A stretch of DNA of 64,000 nt, taken from positions 2,968,501-3,032,500 of the forward strand of contig CALZFC010000349.1 of NCBI GenBank assembly GCA_945643635.1, in the 5' to 3' direction. Shown here one piece after another: positions 11,396 to 22,829 of this stretch. The stretch comes from Allodiplogaster sudhausi. Lineage: Eukaryota; Nematoda; Chromadorea; Rhabditida; Diplogasteridae. The notes below the pieces were generated by a model that worked only from the letters and a program-made list of their open reading frames with translations, did not search any database and had not been told where the DNA came from. The position numbers were made by a program, and so were the translations under genes. How positions within the stretch are numbered: position 1 is the stretch's first letter; each line of letters starts with the position of its first letter.

Positions 11396-11935
11396 GCGCG
11401 TGCAACCGAAACACCGCCAATGGAAACGACGCCACACTATGACGCATCTTCTGATGATGGTTAATTTCCTCAAATTCTGAAATGATGTTGACGAAAGTGT
11501 CATTATCTTTAGACTGCAGCAAAATCTAGATAATGTTCAGCCTGTGGCGATCGGTGCTCATATTCTGTCGGCCCCGACTGCTCTTCATGCTTTGAGCCAG
11601 TGATTTAGTATCACTACGCAAACTGCCTCACCTGTCCTGCTGATAGCCACGAGTTGTTGGTGCGACGTTTACCATTTTTACTGGAAATTACTAACAACAA
11701 AAACACGCACGTATAACAGGTATACGACGGAACGGTTTCGCAAACCATACCAGAAGGTGTGTGGTGCAGGCCAGACGGCAGTTGGTGGAGGGGCGAAACC
11801 GGCTCTTTATTGAATAATGTTGTGAGTGTTATCTGCCGCGCGCGTGCAACCGAAACACCGCCAATGGAAACGAATCCACACTATGATGCATCTTCTGATG
11901 ATGGTTAATTTCCTCAAATTCTGAAATGATGTTTT
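11083..11935 (+). repeat. Tandem segmental duplication, two copies, 446-bp period
   Basis: The segment starting GATAATGTTCAGCCTG at 11083 recurs at 11529 and stays highly similar for about 400 bp, through an exon, an intron and the following exon. The high identity implies a recent duplication. Confidence 0.8.
11517..11835 (+). pseudogene. Cys-rich domain, copy 4, with nonsense codon
   Basis: This is a near-identical duplicate of copy 3. At the position where copy 3 reads FEPVMEYHY, this copy has GTG ATT TAG, an in-frame stop, and a short deletion follows in the CPKVTC segment. The intron and second exon are still recognisable. The copy therefore looks dead, or is skipped. Confidence 0.5.
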
Positions 11936-12617
11936 GGAGAAAGTCGTGAGCCTGATCTGCGACGCGATTGGTCAGTCTGTAACTCTTCTTTTTCAAAGGT
12001 ATATGAATATTTTGTTACAAACTCAGCGATTCTACTCGATGTCCTTTTCCAGGCATGACTCCTGAGTCGTGAAACCGAGTTGGCGGAATACCAACCCCTT
12101 TCTTCTTACCACTCTTTTCCGTAGGCAGCAATGACTGAAAAAAGGATTCCCGATTTTAGAAGAACATATCTTAACGATCCCTAGAATCACACCCGTATTC
12201 ATCTGGCTTTGTTGAAGAAGCCTGAATCCCAAATGCTTATTCGAATCCAGTTTCTCACAATCAGCGATATATGACCGAATAAATACAGCATGAGTTATGA
12301 GTATTTATTGGACACGAAATTAAACTGCGAAGGTAGAGGCGGAAGTCGACGATTCAACTTTAGCGAATCGAAACAAGCATACATCGGGTGTTCCTGCCTG
12401 AAAGTGTACTTGGTATCCACCATTTATCTAAAATACTTTAGAGGCAAAATTAATTTCAGGCAGTACAGTATCGCTTTTTCACCATTCTGCGGTTCTCCGG
12501 CATCTTCCGCGCCTGCGATAACAAGAATGAAGACAATAGATAATGAAAATTTTCAAATCAGATGAACCTACAATTAGGCTTTGTGTTTACGTATATGTAC
12601 ATACATAAATATAAACG

Positions 12618-12932
12618 TTAGCTAACCGGTACGCCGCCATACCGTGGGTCCGCTGTGTTGAGGCGACTGTTCGATGATAGGCCAGTGGTCCGCCTGCATC
12701 TACTCGAATACTTGCGATGCAATTTGAAATTTCTTTTGTCCCACATTTTACCAATAAAGTATTCGAAAGGCTGACATTGCTGTAAATTGAACTCTTTAAT
12801 AAAGAAATCACGGCGCTGGTCGCTCCGACATCGCCGACATTCCGAAAAGAATGCCAAAACCTGGCGTAGGAGGCCACGGCTATCCTCCATTAAGGTAGGA
12901 ATCACTTCAATTTCAAACATTTTTATTATCAA
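12618..12932 (-). CDS. Unrecognised ORF
   Basis: A minus-strand frame of 104 codons with protein-like composition in its first 70 residues (Arg/Cys-rich FFSECRRCRSDQRRDFF, then QPFEYFIGKMWD). No family recognised, and no clear signal peptide. It may be an exon of a larger gene. Overlapping frames in both directions make chance a real possibility. Confidence 0.2.
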   Translation of the reverse strand: MIIKMFEIEVIPTLMEDSRGLLRQVLAFFSECRRCRSDQRRDFFIKEFNLQQCQPFEYFIGKMWDKRNFKLHRKYSSRCRRTTGLSSNSRLNTADPRYGGVPVS

Positions 12933-13224
12933 TAATTTTTATTTTAACCTTTTTTTTGCTTTAAAGCATTTGTTGACACTATGCATCTTAAGTGTCAAGG
13001 GAAGACATTGCAGAGGAAGAAGTAGGAATGAAGCGACTTAATAAAATTAAGAAAGAAAAACTCACGTAATCCGGATTGGCCGTCTCGTTGGATATCATTA
13101 AAAGGATGTAATTTCTAAAACTAAATTTGTTTAGGGACCGTGAAGGATATAGTTTAAAAATGGAATATTAATATAAATAAAAAGGAAAACGAGTGGTGCG
13201 AAGACTCAGCGCTGCTCCTTGATG

Positions 13225-13696
13225 CTAGCATGTATTGCTTTCGCAAAGTTCCTTTACCCCATGCTCCTTGAGCGGAACTGCGTGCAAACACGCACGCACT
13301 AAATCCGATGTGGAACGCTTTGGCGCGCTGGGAAAGTAAACCGGGCCAGGGACAAGCAGTTTGTCATCAACGAATGACAGCGTCCATGCATGTCTTCGTT
13401 GTTTGAGTGCATTTTCAGTAATCTGCAAGCTCCGTGAGCAGCGAAAGTTCACACAATCGCACGAAACAACTACTGGGATTTCGAGAGCTAGAATGTCTTT
13501 TAGTTTATTGAAACAAAATAGCATAAGAAAAATTGCCAACCATTAGGAAAGGCAGAAATTGCTCGCCTCTTCCTACATAACTATCAGTAGTCATGTGTGC
13601 CTGATGAAAGGCATTTTGTATGAAGGCAACAACGCAAACGAGGCTAAACAGAACAAATACATAAATTATTAAAATATACATTTTATCTGCTAGCAA
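13225..13696 (-). CDS. Hypothetical type II membrane/secreted protein, possibly two exons
   Basis: A hydrophobic N-terminal stretch (MYILIIYVFVLFSLVCVVAF, near 13678-13620) could be a signal anchor. After a candidate short intron the frame 13539-13225 continues with VVSCDCVNFRCSRSLQ and ends ELCESNTC. The CDCVN motif is shared with the exon at 3981-4220, so the two loci may be distant relatives. The intron phase is not clean. Function unknown. Confidence 0.25.
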
Positions 13697-14189
13697 AAAG
13701 CTGAGTGATATGTAGCGACGAATGTCTCTGCAAAGTTCTATGTAGATAAGCGAGCGAACATGTCTGAGCTAAAGGTATAGCCAGTTTCATACCGGCCATA
13801 TTTCTCTAGCTCAGCCACAGGGTCCTTCTATAATTTCAGATGAGAGTAGTTACTCTACCTCTTTCTTTTTGTTTCGTTTCCAGAAAGTGGTTCCAAGAAG
13901 AGCTCTCGGGATTTTGAAAGTGTCTCAGTCAGTAGCAAATAGCATTGTTCCTTTTTTGTCCTCCTTCCCGTATGTACTTTCAACTGTATTTCCCATTCAC
14001 CCAAGCGGATGTAATTGTATGATGCAAAACTGTTCTTCCTAAAACACAGAGCATTCATCTTAACATAGCGTTGCACATGTGATGTAAACATCATTAAATA
14101 AATGCAAAAAAGCACTCATTTGTACTTCCTTTCCATATGCTGAAAGAAATTATAGAAAAATATGTATAACCACAACAAATATATGCCTT

Positions 14190-16184
14190 TATTCACTCAG
14201 ATCGCGAAATAAATTACAAAACGGATACTGTACTCACAATGTGTGTACGGCTGCTCTTGCTTCCAATTCTCCATGAAATGAGCAGCAGGTAAAGTTCCCT
14301 TCTAAATTAAAAGATGTTTAGCTTATTTAACCTAAATGCCTTTCAAATTATTTATTTTCCAAAAAAAAAAGATTTTGATATTAAGAATAATTGTAAGAGG
14401 TCAGCAATTCTTGCTCCTTTTCCGAAATTACTCTAAAAGTTGCTTAATCTAAAAAAAAAACTCCACCGAAATCGCTTGAGACACATCATTGCAAGAGTCG
14501 GATTTAGGGAGGGTATAAGACAAGAGAGCACATTCAAGAGAGTTTGCACCCACTCAGGCGGTCTGACGCCTCAATTTGAAGTATTAGGGAAACAGCATTC
14601 AGATAATATTGTATGTCAGAAAAGAATTAAAAATATATTGAAGAAAATTTTAATGAGAAGAAAGAATTTTACGAGAATGAGAAGTATCTTTTAAAAAAAT
14701 CCAATTAGAATTACCGTTGGCTTGCATGATGATATGAATGCCAATTGATCCATAAGTGAGCAGTAAGTCGACCGACTGCGCCAAGAGCGCATAAGAAAAT
14801 TGACGCTGATTAATGGTCAGAGAGACATTCACTGCAAAAAATACATGAATAGGGCGTGTAATTTGAATAGGGATTATTTATATTTTACTAGGATTTCGGA
14901 AGTATATTATATCAGTAAAAAATTAGCAATTACATGTTCTTTTGAGCTGCCGACTAATTGTGTATAGAACGTGCGTATTCATTAGCACCGTCAGTAAAGC
15001 AACGAAGATAAAGTATCCGTAGTAAATCTGAGAAGTGACTGAACATTTTGAAGTATATGAGTTTAATTGAGGATGAAAATTCTGCAACTGAAATAAGGGG
15101 TGATCATCTAAATGTTTTATTATTATGCCTTCTTTCGTTTGCCTATTAATGCCTAATAAAAATGATGAATTGAATATGTTGTTTAAAGATATTGATGGAG
15201 TAATAACTTTTTTCCACTAATGGATTTCTTGCTGACCTCAGTGGCGATGCTCCAGGTCGAAGTCATGACAAAGTCGCATGATTCTTCGTCAGCTTGCAAG
15301 AAGTGAACATTTGAAGCGGAAATAAGATCTGAAAGAAAAGAAACAGATCGGTGAACTACAAAAAAACAATTTTATTGTTTTATTGAATAAAACTAATTTT
15401 CTAAAAATAAAACATTTTATTACTAAAATAATGGAGAATGGTGCGGCAAAGAGGACGATTTGACGAAAGCTCATTTGATATTCATGGACGACACTGACGA
15501 AACGGAAGGCAACGACCATCTACATCGAGCAGTAATTAATTAATTTAATTTGGTTACCTAATTATCTTTAAAAATAAATATTTCGAAATTATTTATCGGG
15601 AGAAAAAGTGTACGCCCAAAGCAGTCCGAGAATGATTGTGAAGCTCATCAGCAATCCCACACATCTCTGCACCGTACACCAGAAAATATTGCTTTTCAAT
15701 GCTCTGCAATTTTTCCTTTCCTTTTTGTCCCTCGTACGATTAAAAAAAATGTTCTTCTTGTTTCTTTCTTTCTTGTCCAACCTTTCATCGCCTTTTTTCT
15801 TGTCCAACCTTTCATCGCCGATCGCGAAAAGCGCAACCAGAATGTAGTTTCTGACGATGAATGGAAGGGAGAAGAGAAAGATGCCATACGTCAAGAGCAC
15901 CACCGTATTCTGACACGGACTATATGCCGTTTATGTTTTTTTTTCTTTTTGTTATTGTATGCCTACGAATTTCTTCGAATTGAAATTTTAAAAACATTAT
16001 TTAAATCCAATTTTACCTTGTACTTGTTGAAGACATCGGGTCGGCGGCGGATGACATGAGTCAGAAAGACAACAGGCAAGAAGCCTAGCGAAAGGACGAT
16101 CGAATTACGCAGCGCGGCCGGAAAGTAGGACTCGAGCAGACGAGCTTCTTTGGACCAGACGGAGAGCAGCGAGTCGGCGGACAT
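14190..16184 (-). pseudogene. Seven-TM chemoreceptor-like gene, copy 1 (damaged)
   Basis: The exon pattern matches the cluster: exon 1 16184-16017 (MSADSLLSVW..., TM1), exon 2 15909-15809, exon 3 15703-15622, exon 4 about 15520-15425, exon 5 15328-15237, exon 6 about 15027-14934, exon 7 about 14832-14715, exon 8 14569-14463 (TM7, CLIPSLNPTLAMMCLKRFR) and a short tail near 14250. Three defects appear against the intact paralogs. Exon 5 is 92 instead of 96 nt, a 4-nt deletion that shifts the frame. The exon 3 donor reads CTG|CT instead of CTG|GT. A roughly 25-bp direct duplication covers the exon 2 donor. Such receptors in nematodes usually sit in chemosensory cilia; the exact family (srx, srt, etc.) cannot be told by eye. 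Confidence 0.65.
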
Positions 16185-16966
16185 CAAAGGAGTTGGCGAG
16201 CTGCCAAAATGAATATTGATAAGAATAAAGAAAAAGAAAAGTAGGCCAACGGCATTGGTGCTACTGTGTATGTACGTGCATATTCGCTTAGATTTTGAAT
16301 AGTTTTGTGAGCATGCTTTCTTAAAATCCATATTGAAGATGTGTTAAATATATACAAAACATGGTATTTCGACAATAATCAAAATTAGGTCAATTATTAC
16401 GGTGCTGAATTCTTTGACAAAGTTGAATGCGAGACCTCTGTATATGCTTATGAAATTAAAGGAAAGTAGAAAGAAGAGGGGCGGAGTTGTTGGTTCTCAT
16501 TAATTCTTGCTATAAGCATTTTCCTGATCATTGTAGTCACATGCTCATTCACCTGCGTGTCATTCAAAAAAGCGCCAATTCAAGAGTGAGTTTTTTTGGC
16601 TCCTGGAATACTTGCCGAGGGAGGCGCGCAAACTGCATCAGAAGACACCCATTACAGAAAACGTTCTTCTGAACAAATTGTCCTTACTCAATTAGCATGG
16701 AGATAATGATGAGGCCAGCACTGACCCCGTCACTAACCATAAAATGTCATATATTGTTTATTGCACACTGAGGCAGAAACATATTTAAATGGAATCGTGG
16801 TAGGAAAAAAAAGGACGTCAGTGGCATGATCACTATATGCTAGTGAGAGCAAGACAGAAGAAAAAAAACATTATTAAGGGAAAAGGAAAACAAAATATTG
16901 ATACAACTAGGGCATGAAATCAACGCATAAGCAGAAATATCTGTTGAGTACAAAACAAGGTGAAGA

Positions 16967-17940
16967 TCATTGCAAGTAAGCATGGAGTCTGCATTTAAAT
17001 AGGTTTGGTGTAACAGAGTTGATAACTGTGGTTGGCAGAGCATTCCAGGGGGTCACCATTCGAGAAACAAAGCAGTTTTTGTGGACATCAGAGTTAAAAA
17101 CCGGGAGAGCGAGAAGGTGAGAAGAAAATGGAGGGAGAGATTGGAGTTCTATCCTTTAGAATTTTAAAGACGACAATGAGATCTGCTTGTTGCCTCCTCG
17201 ATGAAAGGGTCGGCAGGCCGAAGAGGGTGAGACGCTGCGCGTAGCTTAGCTCTTGCCCGATACGCCGGCACACGCTTCTCGTGAAGTCTCTCTGAACATT
17301 CTCAATTGAGTTACATAGTCTGATCAATTTTGGATTCCAAACTGTGGAACAATATTCAAGGATTGGCCTAACATACGTAACAAAAAGGCGTTTATAAAGT
17401 GAAACGTTTTTTGATTTAAAAGATCTCAGTATATATCCACTTGTGGTGGACGCGCGTGCGCAAACTGTTTTTATATGGTGTTCGAAATCGAGTTTGTCAC
17501 AGAATAAGATACGCCTAAATCGCGGACAATTTCGGACTCTGGTAGAATACCCCCGCCTAGGTTGAAGAGGACTGGAGGGTGATGATTACCCAAACGGACC
17601 ATCACAGTTTTTGAAGCAGAAATAGTCAAGCTATTGGCAGCGGCCCAGACATGAAGCAAATCAAGTGCTGTTTGAAGCAAAGTGGGATTGTTAATAGTTG
17701 ATAGCTTAACATCGTCAGCATACATGCTTATGGAACAACCTGCTGGGATGATATCTGGAAGATCGTTAATAAAAAGAAGAAAGAGTAATGGACCGAGACA
17801 GCTTCCTTGTGGGACACCAGATGGGGTGGGATATGGTACTGAGTCAGAGTCTGAAACACGTACGAATTGGGTTCTATCTCTGAGGAAAGCAGAGAGAAAC
17901 TCTATTAAGAGAGCATCTCTGTAGAGAGGAGCGCCTGCCC
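16967..17940 (-). pseudogene. CR1-like non-LTR retrotransposon reverse transcriptase, 3' part
   Basis: Read on the minus strand: SGVPQGSCLGPLLFLLFIND (RT palm), then the catalytic YADD (MYADDVKLS, near 17725-17700), a LGVSYS segment, a thumb-like region with ILEYCSTVWNP, and a typical C-terminal motif (WNALP...LFKCRLHAYLQ) ending in TGA at 16967-16969. At least two frameshifts are seen, just after the LGV motif near 17505 and near 17110. The N-terminal RT and endonuclease are missing because foldback element 1 begins at 17905. The GVPQGS/LFINDLP style fits CR1/Jockey-group elements. It is dead. Confidence 0.75.
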
Positions 17941-20562
17941 CGAGGAATTTTTAATTTTTGTTTAGTATAGCGTTGTAAACTTTATGAGGGATGTATCCCT
18001 TGTTCATAACGAAGTCTACGCGGTCAGAAGGTTTAGAAAATTTTTTTCACTTGGATATAAGTCGTAATGTTCATAAATTTTGGATGACCATATCTAACGT
18101 TATACTTAATATTTCTCAATATTCTTTTCAATGTTCGATTCCTTGTCGAAAACTACACAAAAAAGTCCCAGATGACCATTTTCGAAAAATTAAAATTTTT
18201 ATGACATTTGGTCAATTGAATTTTTTTTACACTGGTTTTCAGGCAATAACTTTTTTGTTTGGTATGCATTTCAAAAAACCGAATCATCCATAAGAAAGAG
18301 CAGGAAAAATGCACCTAATATGTCTCTACGACGAAAAATCTCGGATACTTTTTTTGGGTATCTGCATTTGAATATGGGTTTCTGAGCAAATTTTGGCTTT
18401 GGCTGCAAACCATAATTTCTTTCAAACTTCATCAATTTTTACACGGAATAGTCCATGCGGTGCAATTTTTTTCCTCTTTAAAATGGTACATACTTTGTAT
18501 GCAAAAGAAATTAGTCTAAAGGCCTAAAATTGACTTTTTGTGTTTTTGGCCAAATTCTGGTGTTAAAATACTCATTCTTTGGATTATTAATGGGTCATAT
18601 AGACCGAATTACAACATAATATTTATTCTACAAGAAAGAGCGGTTAAAACTGAGTCGGATGCAGCTTTTTAATCAAAATCTGAGGATCCTTTTTTTGGGA
18701 ATATGTATTTGAATGCTGACTGTTGAAGGTGATATTGCTGAATATATTTTGGCAATTATTTCAAATTAGTTCTTTTGAAACATCTAGCACCCAATAATGG
18801 GTATTCCAGGATTCTTTGAAGTTCTTTCATGATATAACACTCAAAAGTACTCTAGAAGTCAAGAAATTTCATTTTTACGAGCTTAGAAGGCGAAATAATT
18901 GTATGAAAACTCCTTCGAAGCCAACTATCAGGTCATTTGTGAATCGGATTACCAAAAAGGTCATAATCATTCGAAAGAGCAGAGACTTTTACAAAATATA
19001 TCCTTCGATGAAAATGCAAAACCTGTACATTTTTCAGAAATTTTGAAATATCGAAAAAAATCGGCGACAGGATTCGACGACTTTGAGCTGTTCTGCGAAA
19101 GCTGGTACCAATGGAACTTATGTTCTGAAAACTGTTCCATTAGGTTGTTTGAGACGAGAAACATAAATTTGACGTTCATTTTCTACTTTTGAGTACCATC
19201 CATGGTACTTTTGTCAGAAGAATGAAATATAAAATGCAAAAAAATTTCATTTCGATCAAGCGTACCATGGATGGTACTCATAAGTATAAAATGAACATCA
19301 AATTCATGTTTCTCGTCTCAACAAACATTATGGTAGAGTTTTCAGAACATAAGTTCCGGGTACCATTTATCTCAGAACAGCTCAAAATAGTCGATTCTGT
19401 CGTTGCTTTTTTTCGAAATTTCAATATTTCTAAAAAATGAACTGGTATTGCTCTTTCATCGGTGGATATATTATGCAACAGTCTCTGCTCTTTCGAACGG
19501 TTATGACCGTTTTGGCACTGCGGTTCAAAAATGGCCTGATAGTTGGCTCCGAATAGGTTTTCATACATTTATTTCACCAGCAATTTTCGTAAAAATGAAA
19601 TTTCTTGACTTTTTGAACACTTTTGAGTGGTATATCATAAATGAACTTCGAACAATTCTGGAATACCCATTATTGGGTGCTAGATGTTTCAAAAGAACAA
19701 ATTTTAAATATTTGCTAAAAAATATTCAGCAATATCGCCTTTAACAGTTTGCATTCAAATACATATTCCCAATAAAAGATTTTGATTAAAAAGCTGCATC
19801 CGACTCAGTTTTAACCGCTCTTTCTTGTAGAATAAATATTATGTCGTAATTCGGTCTATATGACCCATTAATAATCCAAAGAATGAGTATTTTAACACCA
19901 GAATTTGGCCAAAAACACAAAAAGTCAATTTTAGGCCTTTAGACTAATTTCTTTTGCGTACGAAGTATATACCATTTTAAAGAGGATAAAAAATTACATC
20001 GAATGGACTATTCCGTTTTAAAAATAATGAACTTTGAAAGAAATTATGGTTTGCAGCCAAAGACAAAATTTGCTCAGAAACCCATATTCAAATGCAGATA
20101 CCCAAAAAAGTATCCGAGATTTTTCATCGTAGAGACATATTAGGTGTATTTTTCCTGCTCTTTCTTATGGATGATTCGGTTTTTTGAAATGCACACCAAA
20201 CAAAAAAGTTATTGCCTGAAAACCAGTTTTCAAAAAATTCAATTGACCAAAGGCATAAAAATTTTAATTTTTCGAAAATGGTCATCTGGGACTTTTTTTG
20301 TGTAGTTTTCGACAAGGAATCGAACATTGAAAAGAATATTGAGAAATATTAAGTATAACGTTAGATATGGTCATCCAAATTTTATGAACATTACGACTTA
20401 TATCTAAGTGAAAAATTTTTTTCTAAACTTTCTGACCGCGTAGACTTCGTTATGAACAAGGGATACATCCCTCATAAAGTTTTCAAAGTAAAAGAAAACA
20501 AAAATTCCTCAGGGCAGGAGCCTATACAAGCCTCCTTGAGTCTTACAGAGAGGCTCTCTTAA
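17905..20562. mobile_element. Foldback element 1, TTAA-flanked, arms about 1.25 kb
   Basis: Nearly the whole segment is one inverted repeat centred near 19,230. For example GTTCATAACGAAGTCTACGC near 18,002 is matched inverted near 20,440, and the centre reads GTACCATCCATGGTAC and its complement. The left border is TTAAGAGAGCATCTCTGTA at 17905 and the right border is CTCTCTTAA ending 20562, so TTAA lies at both ends. No transposase is visible; the small open frames inside are mirror images in the two arms. It sits inside the RT remnant, so it is younger than that. TTAA targeting resembles piggyBac-type chemistry but the mobilising enzyme is unknown. Confidence 0.8.
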
Positions 20563-22820
20563 AGGGATTATACAGGAAGAAAAAACTTGTCCCGCTCTAC
20601 TCTTTTTTCCTCTCTTCTACACGTAATAACTCTCGTGTACGATTTACTCGCTGACTTCGCTGTACTGTGCTTTGGTTGAACCTAGCACACGTTGAGAGAT
20701 TATGGAAAGAAGAGAGAAATAGAAGAAGGGAAAATTTCTTCTGAAAAGCACGCACATACGCCTGAGCGATCCTTTAATAGAATACTCAGCTTTGTTTAAA
20801 AAGATCTATAAAGATTCTGACTATAAAGCCATGTACAATGTGCTCATGGATGTGTATGTGTATTTTGTTAATTCATAAAAAGTGCAAAATAAATCGCATA
20901 GCGATTCAATGTGCCATTTCTTTTTCGTCTTTCTTAAACATCGAAAAGCGAGCCTTTGTAAACAAAAAACAGCGCTTTTGAGGAATGATTTGACTGGAGT
21001 CATTTTCAACATACTTTCAAGCGTTTCTTCTGAAAAATAACAATGTAAATAGAATATCTTAATTTAAAAAAATTCTCGCTGCAGGAACAAAACCTTAATT
21101 ATTTTTCCTTGCCGCGTCCACACAGGTACTCACTCCAAGTTTTCGATACAAGGCGTTCGTGGCTCCTTCCATAGGAACGTCATATCGATGAACGTCTATT
21201 GCTATCTGTTGTATTATTGACAGGACATAAGGAAAGAGAAGAAGATGAAAAATAAAGATGAATCAAGGGCACAAACTGGCGACTCTTACATATTCTTGCA
21301 AGAAAATAACATGTTTTCGTGCACATTACGATACTCATTAGCGACTTTATGGTTAGAATGAACACTTTACAAAAAAAAGAATTTTAGGTGGCCTCATTTA
21401 CCTACCTGTGTGTCTATGCACACTTTCATCTAATTCCATGGAGTAATTGAATAAATGTCAACAAGAGAGATTGGTTGAGAAGTTGCACTCATAAAGGAGC
21501 AGTTTGAAACTCAGCAGTAATCTATTTGTTATTTTCTGACCTTTGTCAAGTGTCAGACCATGCGCCGAACGCCACTCTTACGTACACATAGCGCTGGAAG
21601 TTCGTGTTGCCCGCATTCGTAAAACGAACTTTGAAGTGGTCAATTCCTACAGGAAGTTCAAAGTTCGTTTTCCCGTTACTACACTCGTTTTGAAAGTACG
21701 TTTTCCGCGTACTTCAACACGAACTTTCCGGTTAACCGGGAAAAGTAAAATACTTTCTGCGCTGTGTGTATCTTAATAAGAAAATAATCGATTGAATGAC
21801 AAAGTAAAGAAAATTATGTTATTAGAAAAACAGCGATAAAATATAAAATGGAAAGAAAGGACGAAGAAAAGAAGATCTTTCAGCCATTGAACTATAATTA
21901 CTGATGATTTTAAGAATCAGCACATTGATGGGGCCCTTTCGTTAAAATAGAAACCAAATTAACGCCTTCAAATGGTAATAAAACAAAGGATATAACATGA
22001 TATAAGGCCAACTGTATATTACGCATTAATTATATCTCAGCAATAGACATATATCATATGACTTCGATGATCTCTTATCTTACTTAGCTTTCAACTGTTT
22101 CTCTCGTTCCATTCTGATAGAGTTACATATAAATGACATTTGCGGCCTAATTGCGAGTTAGAAGGATCTCTTGCAAATCCGCACCTATAACTTCATCATC
22201 ATTTAATATAGCACCTTTAAAAAACCGATTCTCGCTAGAATGTATTTTCTCATTTGGCGACGCCATTCATTAGAAAAAATATGTTACCCCTCATTATATG
22301 TCACAAAACAGTTGCGCTCTGCTAGCAAAAAACGTTTTTCCTTTTTCTTAAAAAAAAAATGAATTTTGCACCAGCTGGACGGATCAAAAATGGAAGCACT
22401 TTATTTTGTTTAATATGACTCAATCCATTCACACATGAGAATAAGCGAGGCGGAAATGTACATAACTATTATTTACAAAATGTGACATATCTTTCTCTTC
22501 AAAGGCTGCAACCGCATTCATAGATTTCCTCAAGTGAATACGGTTGACTTCCATATGCTTTTTTTTCTAAAGAATGTCGCATTAATATACATTATACGTA
22601 AAAGGCTTTAGAAATCGTTCCTTTTCATAAAGATCTTTGTGAATAGAAATTGTTGCGCAATTTGAAATATCCATACGCAACTGAACTCCGTGCTCAATGA
22701 ATATTTTTGAAGAACAAATACATTATTTATGATGAATCTTTACAAAAGCTTTATTTAATTGATGCATTGTTGTCAATGACCAAATACATATATTATTACA
22801 TTAGAAACATTATTCATTGC
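20563..22820. other. Intergenic; no supported gene
   Basis: AT-rich DNA with only short frames. It contains one MITE (21583-21770). No RNA gene recognised. Confidence 0.4.
21583..21770. repeat. TA-flanked MITE with internal AAAGTTCGTTTT repeats
   Basis: The left end TACACATAGCGCTGGAAGT is matched inverted by the right end ACTTTCTGCGCTGTGTGTA. Inside, GTTCGT/ACGAAC-type motifs repeat several times in both orientations, so the 188-bp unit could fold. TA borders suggest Tc1/mariner-type mobilisation. Confidence 0.5.
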
Positions 22821-22829
22821 TGGGTACGT

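Noticed and set aside
18816..19744. Open frames of 76-113 codons
   Set aside because: They lie in the two arms of foldback element 1 and mirror each other; no domain is visible.
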